DNA of 24,053 nt, from assembly GCA_002339725.1 (NCBI GenBank), contig DDKN01000085.1, positions 6,898-30,950 of the forward strand. The letters run 5' to 3'. The position numbers and the translations under genes are program-made. The stretch comes from Thiobacillus sp. UBA2597. GTDB lineage: Bacteria; Pseudomonadota; Gammaproteobacteria; Burkholderiales; Thiobacillaceae. Shown piece by piece: positions 16,752-23,273 of this stretch; the first letter of the stretch is position 1; each line of letters begins with the position of its first letter. Below the pieces are notes generated by a model. That model was not told the origin of the DNA and did no database searches. It was given only the letters and a program-made list of their open reading frames with translations.

Positions 16752-17205
16752 GCGCAAGGCCCCCGTGGTCGACCTTTATACCGATGGCGCCTGCAAGGGC
16801 AATCCCGGGCCCGGGGGCTGGGGTGCCCTGCTGCGCTTCGGGGATCACGAAAAGGAACTCTGCGGCGGCGAGCCGGAGACGACCAACAACCGCATGGAAC
16901 TCACCGCAGTCATCGAAGGGCTGCGCGCCCTGAAACGGGCCTGCAAGGTCCGGGTGCATACCGACTCGCAGTACGTGCAAAAAGGCATCTCGGAGTGGCT
17001 GGCCAACTGGCGCCGGCGCGGCTGGAAGACCAGCGAGGGCAAACCGGTGAAGAATCAGGACCTCTGGCAGGCTCTGGATCAAGCCGTCGCCGAGCACGAG
17101 GTCGAATGGTTCTGGGTCAAGGGCCACGCCGGCCACCCAGAAAACGAACGCGCGGATGCGCTGGCGAACAAGGGGGCCAGCCAGGTAATGGCAGCGAAGC
17201 GATGA
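16744..17205 (+). CDS. rnhA: Ribonuclease HI
   Basis: The product is 153 residues, the normal length, from the TTG at 16744 inside the end of yafS; no in-frame ATG lies before the first catalytic strand. It degrades the RNA strand of RNA-DNA hybrids. The catalytic residues are present: Asp14 (YTDGACKGNPGPGG), Glu52 (NNRMELTAV), Asp74 (VHTDSQYV), His128 and Asp138 (KGHAGHPENERAD). The basic handle is WRRRGWKTSEGKPVKN. It is oddly linked to downstream DNA: its last about 65 nt are the first unit of a 146-bp-period tandem repeat running to 17453. dnaQ follows, as in many proteobacteria. Confidence 0.96.
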   Translation: MSERKAPVVDLYTDGACKGNPGPGGWGALLRFGDHEKELCGGEPETTNNRMELTAVIEGLRALKRACKVRVHTDSQYVQKGISEWLANWRRRGWKTSEGKPVKNQDLWQALDQAVAEHEVEWFWVKGHAGHPENERADALANKGASQVMAAKR

Positions 17206-17453
17206 TGGCCGTGGGCAGCGTGAGTTTCGGCGAGGCTAACGTGAGCGGAGCGAACATTAAGCGCGCGTCAGCGCGCGGCCGGAGCCAAAACGAACGCGCG
17301 GATGCGCTGGCGAACAAGGGTGTCAGCCAGGTGTTAGAGGCGACCCGCTGATGTGGTTCGCTTTGTGAGTTTGGGTGGAGGCTAACGTGAGCGGAGCGAA
17401 CGTTAAGCGCGCGACTGCACGCGGCCGGAGCCAAAACGAACGCGCGGATGCGC
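17141..17453 (+). repeat. 146-bp-period tandem repeat built on the rnhA 3' end (2.1 units)
   Basis: Units begin at 17141, 17287 and 17433, exactly 146 bp apart, each with AAAACGAACGCGCGGATGCG. Units 1 and 2 are identical over 34 bases (17141-17174 and 17287-17320). Unit 3 keeps 21 bases and then stops. After the rnhA stop, each full unit carries the same 52-bp element (17235-17286 and 17381-17432; 48 of 52 identical). It contains GCTAACGT...ACRTTAAGC and a second GC-rich stem, perfect in copy 1 as GCGCGC-GTCA-GCGCGC (17261-17276). The stretch between conserved blocks is much more diverged. The period is not a multiple of 3. It fills the whole 288-bp gap to dnaQ apart from the last 40 bases. 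Confidence 0.9.
17202..17351 (+). pseudogene. Out-of-frame rnhA-tail duplicate (possible 49-residue mini-ORF)
   Basis: An ATGATG at 17202 overlaps the rnhA stop (TGA 17203-17205) and opens a 49-codon frame ending at 17351. Its C-terminus, SQNERADALANKGVSQVLEATR (given as NERADALANKG then VSQVLEATR), copies the RNase HI tail NERADALANKGASQVMAAKR. The N-terminal part encodes the repeat element (GEANVSGANIKRASARGRS). It lacks all catalytic residues except the tail Asp. I regard it as a by-product of tandem duplication rather than a gene, although translational coupling to rnhA is possible. Confidence 0.5.
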
Positions 17454-17493
17454 GGGCCAATTGAAAGGTGTTGAAAGTTTTTGGGAGGCGCTG

Positions 17494-18174
17494 ATGCGCA
17501 AGGTCGTACTGGATACCGAAACCACCGGCCTGGATCCGGGCCTGGGTCACCGCATCATCGAGATCGGGGCCCTGGAGATCGTGAATCGCCAGGTCACCGG
17601 CCGCAATTTCCACGTTTATCTGAACCCGGAACGGGAGATCGATGCCGGGGCCATCGCCGTGCATGGCCTGACCAACGAGTTTTTGGCCGACAAGCCGCGT
17701 TTTTCCGACGTGGTGGCGGACCTGCTCGATTTCGTGAGCGGCGCCGAGCTGGTCATTCACAACGCGCCGTTCGATATGGCCTTCCTCAATGCCGAATTGC
17801 GCCTGATCGACCGACCGCAGCTGGAGGCAAGCTGTGCCGGGGTGCTGGATACCCTGAAGCTGGCCAAGGACCTCCACCCCGGCCAGAAGAACAATCTGGA
17901 TGCCCTGTGCCGGCGTTATGAGGTGGACAACTCGAACCGGACCTATCATGGCGCGCTGCTCGACGCCCAGTTGCTGGCCGAGGTGTATCTGGCGATGACC
18001 CGGGGTCAGGAATCGCTCGGCATCGAGACCGTGGGCGGTCGGGCGGGCTTCGATCGTGCCTTGCCGACCGGGGTGGCGGTGCGTGTGCTCAGGCCGACGG
18101 CCGAGGAATTGGCGGCGCACACGGCCTATCTGGCCGGACTGGCCAAGGAGAGCGGGGCGGCGCTCGAGTGGTGA
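17494..18174 (+). CDS. dnaQ: DNA polymerase III epsilon subunit (3'-5' proofreading exonuclease)
   Basis: The product is 226 residues from the ATG at 17494, preceded at 5 nt by GGGAGG. The DEDDh exonuclease motifs are complete: ExoI VLDTETTGLDP (Asp7, Glu9), ExoII VIHNAPFDMAFLN (Asp94), ExoIII TYHGALLDAQLLAEVY (His152, Asp157). It removes misincorporated nucleotides during replication as part of the polymerase III core. The C-terminal about 50 residues are the variable polymerase-binding tail. In E. coli dnaQ and rnhA are divergent; here both run in the same direction, so the repeat region between them is the dnaQ leader. Promoter not identified with confidence. Confidence 0.96.
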   Translation: MRKVVLDTETTGLDPGLGHRIIEIGALEIVNRQVTGRNFHVYLNPEREIDAGAIAVHGLTNEFLADKPRFSDVVADLLDFVSGAELVIHNAPFDMAFLNAELRLIDRPQLEASCAGVLDTLKLAKDLHPGQKNNLDALCRRYEVDNSNRTYHGALLDAQLLAEVYLAMTRGQESLGIETVGGRAGFDRALPTGVAVRVLRPTAEELAAHTAYLAGLAKESGAALEW

Positions 18175-18175
18175 C

Positions 18176-18391
18176 TCAGCCGACGACCTGGTAGCCGCCG
18201 TCCTCGATCGCCCGGCGCAGGGCGCCGACATCGGCGCGCGTCGCATCGTAGCCGATCTCGACCCGGCCGCTGGCCAGGTCGACCTCGACCTGCTGCACGC
18301 CGGCGACGCCGTGCAACAGCTGCTTCACGCTGTTGACGCAGCCCATGCAGCTCATTCCGCTGACTTTGAGGGTGATGGTGTCCATGCTCAT
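18176..18391 (-). CDS. Small heavy-metal-associated (HMA) domain protein, CopZ-like
   Basis: The 71-residue product is a single ferredoxin-like HMA domain with the metal motif GMSCMGC (MxCxxC) near the N-terminus and the usual VQQVEVDLASGRVEI strand. It is likely a cytosolic copper(I) chaperone or similar. The ATG at 18391 overlaps the flgN stop (ATGA). The third-codon ATG at 18385 has AAGG at better spacing (7 nt), so a 69-residue form is equally possible. It ends 1 nt from the convergent dnaQ stop. No copper ATPase gene is nearby; its only neighbour on the strand is flagellar. Confidence 0.9.
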   Translation of the reverse strand: MSMDTITLKVSGMSCMGCVNSVKQLLHGVAGVQQVEVDLASGRVEIGYDATRADVGALRRAIEDGGYQVVG

Positions 18392-18846
18392 GCCTTGTCG
18401 ATGGTGCGGCTGTAGCTCAGCCCGCCGTGGGACAGACCATCCGGTCCATAGGTTGCGTTCTGGCGCGAGACGGCCTGCAAGATCTCGATGGCCTTGCTGG
18501 TCTGGCGCAGCTGCTCGCGGATGAGGGCGCCGTTGCGCTGATTCAGCTCGCGCGCCCGTTCGCTCAGCTGACGGATGGCCTGGCCGTCTTTCAGCGCGGC
18601 GTGTTCACCGCGCGCACTGAGGGCGCTGGTCAAATCGGCCGGTGAGGCTTGTTTGAGGTCCAGGGTCTGGCGCAGGGCATTCCATTGTTCGCCCAGCAAA
18701 CCGGCCAGGCGGTTCTTTTCGGCGACGACCTCGTTCAGGTTGTCCAGCGCCTTGGCGCTGAGGGCGGCATGCTCGCGTTCGAGCAGGGTGACGAAAAGGC
18801 CGAGCTGGCTGGCGAGCTCTTTGACCTGGTTGGCGATCACCGACAT
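18388..18846 (-). CDS. flgN: Flagellar export chaperone FlgN
   Basis: The 152-residue product starts MSVIANQVKELASQLGLFVT and is almost wholly alpha-helical, with the FlgN pattern LLEREHAALSAKALDNLNEVVAEKNRLAGLL (quoted in part: LLEREHAAL and VAEKNRLAGLL). FlgN escorts the hook-filament junction proteins FlgK and FlgL to the export gate. Its ATG overlaps the flgM TAA by one base (TAATG), so the two are coupled. The C-terminal part, ILQAVSRQNATYGPDG, is typical of FlgN in this group. It is downstream of the predicted sigma-28 promoter at 19204-19231. Confidence 0.88.
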   Translation of the reverse strand: MSVIANQVKELASQLGLFVTLLEREHAALSAKALDNLNEVVAEKNRLAGLLGEQWNALRQTLDLKQASPADLTSALSARGEHAALKDGQAIRQLSERARELNQRNGALIREQLRQTSKAIEILQAVSRQNATYGPDGLSHGGLSYSRTIDKA

Positions 18847-19157
18847 TACTTGGCCTGGCGCTGCAATCCCTCGACCACGCTGGCCAGCAGTTTTTCGGCG
18901 ATGGCATCCTCGTTGGCATTGAAGGTGCCGTTGGCAATGGACTGGCGCACCGCCTCGACCTTGTTCATGTCGATCTCGGGCAGACTGGCAAGCTGGCTTT
19001 CGAGCTTCTGCAGCTGGGCCGAGGCAGGGGTCAGCTCGATCCTGGCATCGGCCTGACCACCTTTGGCAGGCTCGGCCGGTGCGGCCTGGGGACGTCGCGC
19101 CCGGGGCTCTTCCGGCTGCAGCTGACCGAGCTTCGTGATGCTGTTGTCGATTTTCAT
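18846..19157 (-). CDS. flgM: Anti-sigma-28 factor FlgM
   Basis: The 103-residue product has the FlgM layout: start MKIDNSITKLGQLQPEE, a disordered Pro/Ala/Arg-rich middle, then the sigma-binding helices (IDMNKVEAVRQSIANGTF, NANEDAIAEKLL). It holds FliA inactive until it is secreted through the completed hook-basal body. GGGAG lies 7 nt before the ATG. A sigma-28 promoter immediately upstream would place it under feedback control by its own target. Confidence 0.93.
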   Translation of the reverse strand: MKIDNSITKLGQLQPEEPRARRPQAAPAEPAKGGQADARIELTPASAQLQKLESQLASLPEIDMNKVEAVRQSIANGTFNANEDAIAEKLLASVVEGLQRQAK

Positions 19158-19203
19158 GGTCGGACTCCCGAAGGCTCATCTGAGTTTGGCTTACTGTACC
19201 CTA

Positions 19204-19231
19204 TTATCGGCCCAGGTGCATGATTGGTTTA
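19204..19231 (-). promoter_or_regulatory. Predicted sigma-28 (FliA) promoter of flgM-flgN
   Basis: The minus strand carries GCCGATAA at 19211-19204, an exact match to the FliA -10 consensus. TAAA at 19231-19228 is the -35 core, one base further than the usual spacing. It overlaps the flgA stop codon and lies about 47 nt before the flgM ATG. Confidence 0.75.
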
Positions 19232-19936
19232 GGGTTTGACCTGGATCGTGCCCGCCTCGCCGGCGATGCCCTGGACGATGCGGCCGCTGGGCACCCTGCA
19301 ACGCACCAGGTCGCCGACATTGGCATTGGCCATCGCCGTGCATTCCTGGCTGACGCTGAAACCGGGCTGCTCGACCACGATTCGGACCTTCTGGCCGGTG
19401 CGGATGGCCAGAGGCCTGACCAGCAGGCCGTAGGTGAGGGGCTGGCCGGCCTTGAGCGGCTGCTTGGCCAGCAGGCCAACGGCCTGCTGAGGCTGACGCA
19501 GGTATTGGCCGGCCGGGGCGGTGTAATCGATTTCCCGGATTTCCAGGTCCGCGGCCTTGAGCGGTTCGCGCGCCGGCAGCGGCCGTGCCGCCACCAGCGC
19601 CGGGCCGCGCAGTTCGATGCGGTAGCGCAGGTAAAGCGCCCAGGCGAGCGGGGATTCGCAGCGCACGCCCAGGCTGCCGACGCCTTGCAGGGCAGAACCG
19701 GGGCTTAGGGCGAACTGCAGCTGGTTGCACGTCGTCAGGCGCAGGCGGGGATCGGGCGCCAGCACATCGATCTTGGCCTTCAAGCCCGGCCATTCCTTCT
19801 GCACCTGCGCTTCCAGATAGCGGCTCGCCGCCTGGCTCAGGGCATCGGCGGAGAGGGGGCCGGGCCTGGCATCGGCCGCGACGGCCCCGCCCATGAGCCA
19901 GACGAAGATCGTAAGGCTACGTAGTAGAAACACCAT
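19229..19936 (-). CDS. flgA: Flagellar basal body P-ring assembly chaperone FlgA
   Basis: The 235-residue product has a signal peptide (MVFLLRSLTIFVWLMGGAVA, cut near AVA-AD) and the SAF/ChapFlgA C-terminal domain. Key stretches are ARPLPAREPLKAADLEIREI, LLAKQPLKAGQPLTYGLLV and GQKVRIVVEQPGFSVSQECT, then GRIVQGIAGEAGTIQV. It chaperones FlgI into the P-ring in the periplasm. Two Cys in the N-terminal half (TTCNQLQF and VRCESP) may form a disulfide. No clear Shine-Dalgarno or promoter precedes it. It lies divergent from the diguanylate cyclase with 55 nt between start codons. Confidence 0.93.
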   Translation of the reverse strand: MVFLLRSLTIFVWLMGGAVAADARPGPLSADALSQAASRYLEAQVQKEWPGLKAKIDVLAPDPRLRLTTCNQLQFALSPGSALQGVGSLGVRCESPLAWALYLRYRIELRGPALVAARPLPAREPLKAADLEIREIDYTAPAGQYLRQPQQAVGLLAKQPLKAGQPLTYGLLVRPLAIRTGQKVRIVVEQPGFSVSQECTAMANANVGDLVRCRVPSGRIVQGIAGEAGTIQVKP

Positions 19937-19991
19937 GTCTGGAGTAAGGTAGTCTGATTAAAATCCCGCCATCAAGGATACGGCGCCGATC

Positions 19992-21599
19992 ATGGAACAT
20001 CCATCCCAACCGACCGACATTGCGCGCGAGGCACTCAAATGGCTGTCGCAGCGCAAGCTGCCGCCCACACCCGACAACTATCGCCGCGCCTACGCCGAAG
20101 TGTCCGGCGAGGAGGTGAAGGCCGCGCCCTGGCCCGAGGCGATTCGCGGCCTGCTGAACCAATGGGACATCCGCCAGGTCGGCCTGACCCAGAAGCAAAA
20201 GCGGGAGATGATCGAACGGGTGCTGATCAATTTCGGCAATCAGCCGAACGAACTGCACGAGAAGATCTCCGCCCTGGTTCGCTCGTGGTCCGCGGCACCC
20301 GGCTCCCGCAAGGTATTGGAAGGCGAAGAAGAGGTGCCGCCGACGGAGACAGCGGAAGAGGCGGTGTCCGCCCCGGCGGCTGAGGCCAGGGCGCGGGCCG
20401 TGCCGGCTTCGGCCGAGCTGGGGCAGGTCTTCGCCGAGAACGTCCGGCTGTTCAGCGCCGGCTGCGAGGCGCTCTGGCCCGATCTGGCCCAGCGCAGCTG
20501 GTCTTTGCTGGCGGAGGTCGAGGCGGCGCAGATGAACCTGTCCGAGCGCCACATCGCCGACCTGGGCCGGCTCTGGCGCGAATTCATCGTCCGGGCCGAG
20601 GACAACGTCGAATTGCTCGAGGGCCTGAAACGGGTGGTCGCCCTGCTGTTCCGCAACGTGGGCGACATGTTCGCCGACGACCCGTGGATACAGAACCAGG
20701 TCACGGCCATCCATGCCATGGTCGCCGGCCAGCTCAACTACCACAGCCTGTTCGATGCCGAACGCACCCTCGAGGAAGTGGTGACGCGGCAAAAGGCCCT
20801 GCAGGTCAGCCTGAAGGAGGCCAAGTCGCGCCTGAAGGGCCTGATCTCCACCTTCGTCGACCAGGTGGGCGAGCTGACCGACGCCACCGGTGAGCAGCAC
20901 GAGCGCATCCAGGTCTATGCCGACCGGATCGCCGCCGCCGAGGACCTGAGCGAGCTGAACGAGGTCATGGAAGGCCTGACCAGCGAGATGGCCCACATGC
21001 GCGATCAGATGCGCCAGACCCATGGCAAATTGCTCGATGCCCGGCAGCATGTGGAACAGGCCGACGAGCGGATTCAGCAACTGGAAAAGGAACTGGCACA
21101 GGTTGCCAGCCTGGTGCGGGAAGACCAGCTGACCGGCGCCCTGAACCGGCGCGGCATGGAAGAGGCGATGGCGCGCGAACTCGCCCGCGCCGAGCGCATG
21201 GCCGCGCCCCTGTCGCTCGCCCTGCTCGACATCGATCACTTCAAGAAGATCAACGACAGCTACGGGCATCAGGCCGGGGACCAGGCCCTGGTCCATCTGT
21301 CCCAGGTGACCCGGCTGCTGCTGCGGCCGACCGATTCGCTCGGCCGCTGGGGCGGCGAGGAGTTCCTCATCATGCTGCCCAACACCGAACTGGCCGAGGC
21401 GGAACGGGTCATGCAGCGCCTGCAACGGGAGCTGACCAAGACCTTCTTCCTGCACGACAACCAGCGCATCCTGATCACCTTCAGCGCCGGCGTGGCCGAG
21501 CGCCAGCCGGGCGAGGCGCGCGATGCCTGGATCCGCCGGGCCGACCTCGCCATGTATCAGGCCAAGGCCAAGGGGCGCAATCGGGTCGAGCGCGGCTAG
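19992..21599 (+). CDS. Diguanylate cyclase (GGDEF domain) in the flagellar locus
   Basis: The product is 535 residues with no signal peptide or membrane helix, so it is cytoplasmic. The N-terminal module has LKWLSQRKLPPTPDNYRRAY, a pattern I know from other betaproteobacterial GGDEF proteins. A long helical/coiled-coil section covers about 250-375. The catalytic domain (about 377-533) contains DIDHFKKINDSYGHQAGD and the active-site signature GGEEF (454-458). An intact inhibitory site RPTD (445-448) lies exactly five residues before it. It should make cyclic di-GMP with product feedback. It sits between flgA and flgB, so it may link flagellar assembly to cyclic di-GMP. A TAAAAT box at 19959-19964 could be its -10. 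Confidence 0.94.
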   Translation: MEHPSQPTDIAREALKWLSQRKLPPTPDNYRRAYAEVSGEEVKAAPWPEAIRGLLNQWDIRQVGLTQKQKREMIERVLINFGNQPNELHEKISALVRSWSAAPGSRKVLEGEEEVPPTETAEEAVSAPAAEARARAVPASAELGQVFAENVRLFSAGCEALWPDLAQRSWSLLAEVEAAQMNLSERHIADLGRLWREFIVRAEDNVELLEGLKRVVALLFRNVGDMFADDPWIQNQVTAIHAMVAGQLNYHSLFDAERTLEEVVTRQKALQVSLKEAKSRLKGLISTFVDQVGELTDATGEQHERIQVYADRIAAAEDLSELNEVMEGLTSEMAHMRDQMRQTHGKLLDARQHVEQADERIQQLEKELAQVASLVREDQLTGALNRRGMEEAMARELARAERMAAPLSLALLDIDHFKKINDSYGHQAGDQALVHLSQVTRLLLRPTDSLGRWGGEEFLIMLPNTELAEAERVMQRLQRELTKTFFLHDNQRILITFSAGVAERQPGEARDAWIRRADLAMYQAKAKGRNRVERG

Positions 21600-21610
21600 C
21601 CGGCAATTCT

Positions 21611-21628
21611 TGCCGCCGGCAGGCGGCA
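21611..21628. repeat. 7-bp inverted repeat after the diguanylate cyclase gene
   Basis: TGCCGCC and GGCGGCA flank the loop GGCA, 12 nt beyond the stop codon. A second symmetric GC block (GCCGGC-GA-GCCGGC, 21633-21646) follows. No T-run is present, so it is a possible Rho-dependent pause or mRNA end rather than an intrinsic terminator. Confidence 0.4.
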
Positions 21629-21711
21629 GCTTGCCGGCGAGCCGGCGGGCAGGGCCTTGCGTGATCCCGATAACACCAATAAATACAATGAGATAGGCTT
21701 GTTTTTCCGGC

Positions 21712-21728
21712 TTGGCACGGGGCTTGCT
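21712..21728 (+). promoter_or_regulatory. Sigma-54 promoter of the flgBCDE operon
   Basis: TTGGCACGGGGCTTGCT matches the -24/-12 consensus TGGCACG-N4-TTGCW exactly, with GG (21714-21715) and GC (21726-21727) 12 nt apart. Transcription would start near 21739, followed by AAAGGA about 8 nt before the flgB ATG at 21755. A FlrC/FleQ-type activator is therefore expected. Confidence 0.9.
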
Positions 21729-21754
21729 AAGTAGAGCGCGAAAGGAATCGCGCC

Positions 21755-22156
21755 ATGCTGGGAAAACTCGACCGAGAACTCGCCTTCGTACAAAACGCCC
21801 TGGACCTGCGGGCCCGGCGCCAGGAGCTGCTGGCCGCCAACATCGCCAATGCCGACACGCCCAACTACAAGGCGCGCGACATCGATTTCGCTTCGGCCCT
21901 GCGTGCCGCCATGGGCGCGCGCGGCGGCCGCCTGGCCCTGGCCACGACCGCGCCCGGCCACATCGGCAAGGCGGCCGGCGGTGCCGCGGCCGAGGTCCAG
22001 TACCGCACCGTCCTGCAACCCAGCCTGGACGGCAACACGGTGGACACTGACATCGAGCGCGGTCACTTCGCCGAGAACGCCATCCACTATCAATTCCTGC
22101 TGGAGCGCGCCCGCGGCACCTTCCGCAGCATCTCGTCCGCGCTGGAGAGCCGCTGA
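21755..22156 (+). CDS. flgB: Flagellar basal body proximal rod protein FlgB
   Basis: The product is 133 residues, the usual length. The N-terminal rod motif is RRQELLAANIANADTPNYKARDIDF. Quoted in part: LLAANIANADTPNYKARD. The C-terminal helix DIERGHFAENAIHYQFLLER is characteristic. It forms the proximal rod above the MS-ring. Its TGA overlaps the flgC ATG (TGATG), so they are coupled. It is the first gene after the sigma-54 promoter. Confidence 0.96.
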   Translation: MLGKLDRELAFVQNALDLRARRQELLAANIANADTPNYKARDIDFASALRAAMGARGGRLALATTAPGHIGKAAGGAAAEVQYRTVLQPSLDGNTVDTDIERGHFAENAIHYQFLLERARGTFRSISSALESR

Positions 22157-22569
22157 TGTCCATGCTCAACGTTTTCCAGATCGCCGCCTCGGCCCTGACC
22201 GCGCAGTCCATGCGCCTGAACGCCGTGGCCAGCAACCTGGCCAACGTCAACTCGGCCCACAGCTCGACCGGCGAGGGCTACAAGGCCAAGCAGGTCCTGT
22301 TCGAGGCCGTGCCGCTCCAGGCCGGTGCCGGCGCGGCCCAGGGCGTACGGGTGCGGCAGGTGGTGGAGGATGCCGCGCCGCCGCGCCTGGCTTACGAGCC
22401 GAGTCATCCCCTGGCCGATGCCAGGGGTTATGTGGCCTACCCCAACGTCGATGCGGTGGAGGAGATGGTCAACATGATCTCCGCCTCGCGTTCCTATCAA
22501 ACCAACGCCGAAGTCATGTCCACGGCGAAAGACCTGACCCAGCGCACCTTGGCGCTGCTGCAAAGCTGA
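22156..22569 (+). CDS. flgC: Flagellar basal body rod protein FlgC
   Basis: The 137-residue product starts MSMLNVFQIAASALTAQSMR and has the rod motif LNAVASNLANVNSAHSSTGE. The C-terminus has the conserved PNVDAVEEMVNMISASRSYQ followed by TNAEVMSTAKDLTQRTLAL. It is a rod subunit built onto FlgB. The coupled start and the GAGGAG at its stop (serving flgD) show tight operon packing. Confidence 0.97.
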   Translation: MSMLNVFQIAASALTAQSMRLNAVASNLANVNSAHSSTGEGYKAKQVLFEAVPLQAGAGAAQGVRVRQVVEDAAPPRLAYEPSHPLADARGYVAYPNVDAVEEMVNMISASRSYQTNAEVMSTAKDLTQRTLALLQS

Positions 22570-22581
22570 GGAGATTGAGCG

Positions 22582-23262
22582 ATGGCCCTGAGCACCAGCC
22601 AAACCAGCTACGCCGGCCTGATCGACGCGATCAACGGCCAGGGCGCCAACAAGAAGGCCGCCACCAGCCAGATCGCCGAGGTGCAGGACCGTTTTCTGAA
22701 GCTGCTCACCACCCAGCTCAAGAACCAGGACCCGCTCAACCCCATGGAGAACGCCGAGCTCACGTCGCAGCTCGCGCAGATGTCCACCGTGGAGGGGGTG
22801 AGCCGGCTCAATTCCACGCTGGAGACCCTGCTGGCGGGCTATCAGGCCAGCCAGACCATGCAGGCGGCCTCGATGATCGGCCGCACCGTGCTGACCGATG
22901 GCGACACCATCGACCTCAAAAACGGCCTTGGCGCGGCGGCCTTCGAGCTGGCGCAGGGCGCGGACCAGGTGCGGGTCAGGATTCAGGATGCCTATGGCAA
23001 CGAGGTGCGCACCCTGGTGCTCGGGCCGCAGCAGAGCGGCCTCGTCAAGTTCGGTTGGGACGGCCTGAACAATGCCGGCCTGCCGGCCGCTGACGGAGGG
23101 TACTGGTTCGTGGTCGACGCCGAGCGGGCCGGCAACTTCGTCGAGGCCAACCCCCTGGCCCTGACCAGCGTGCGCAGTGTGGTGCTGAGCAACGGCAAGG
23201 TCGAACTCGATACCGCGGGCCTGGGCACCCGCCTGATCGACCAGGTGCGGCAGATTTTCTAA
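22582..23262 (+). CDS. flgD: Flagellar hook capping (assembly) protein FlgD
   Basis: The 226-residue product has the conserved N-terminal block FLKLLTTQLKNQDPLNPMEN, then ELTSQLAQMSTVEGVSRLN. A FlgD Ig/tudor-like C-terminal half follows, with QVRVRIQDAYGNEVRTLVLG and GWDGLNNAGLPAADGGYWF. It caps the growing hook and is removed when the hook is complete. GAGGAG lies 8 nt before the ATG. The flgE ribosome site overlaps its stop codon. Confidence 0.96.
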   Translation: MALSTSQTSYAGLIDAINGQGANKKAATSQIAEVQDRFLKLLTTQLKNQDPLNPMENAELTSQLAQMSTVEGVSRLNSTLETLLAGYQASQTMQAASMIGRTVLTDGDTIDLKNGLGAAAFELAQGADQVRVRIQDAYGNEVRTLVLGPQQSGLVKFGWDGLNNAGLPAADGGYWFVVDAERAGNFVEANPLALTSVRSVVLSNGKVELDTAGLGTRLIDQVRQIF

Positions 23263-23273
23263 GGAGAAGGTAG

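Noticed and set aside
17141..17453. CRISPR array
   Set aside because: Period 146 bp with only two full units, repeat blocks of unequal length and part of the first unit coding for RNase HI. This does not fit 24-37-bp repeats with unique spacers, and no cas gene is present.
17461..17493. Earlier dnaQ start at the TTG at 17461
   Set aside because: It would add 11 residues absent from the family's normal start, while the ATG at 17494 has GGGAGG at ideal spacing.
21666..21673. Second sigma-28 -10 box (CCCGATAA) before flgB
   Set aside because: Seven of eight match, but no TAAA lies at the needed distance upstream, and the perfect sigma-54 site nearby explains flgB expression.
19917..22250. Minus-strand frame of about 780 codons
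   Set aside because: It is antisense to the GGDEF protein and flgB. It would also cover the sigma-54 promoter, and it has no domain.
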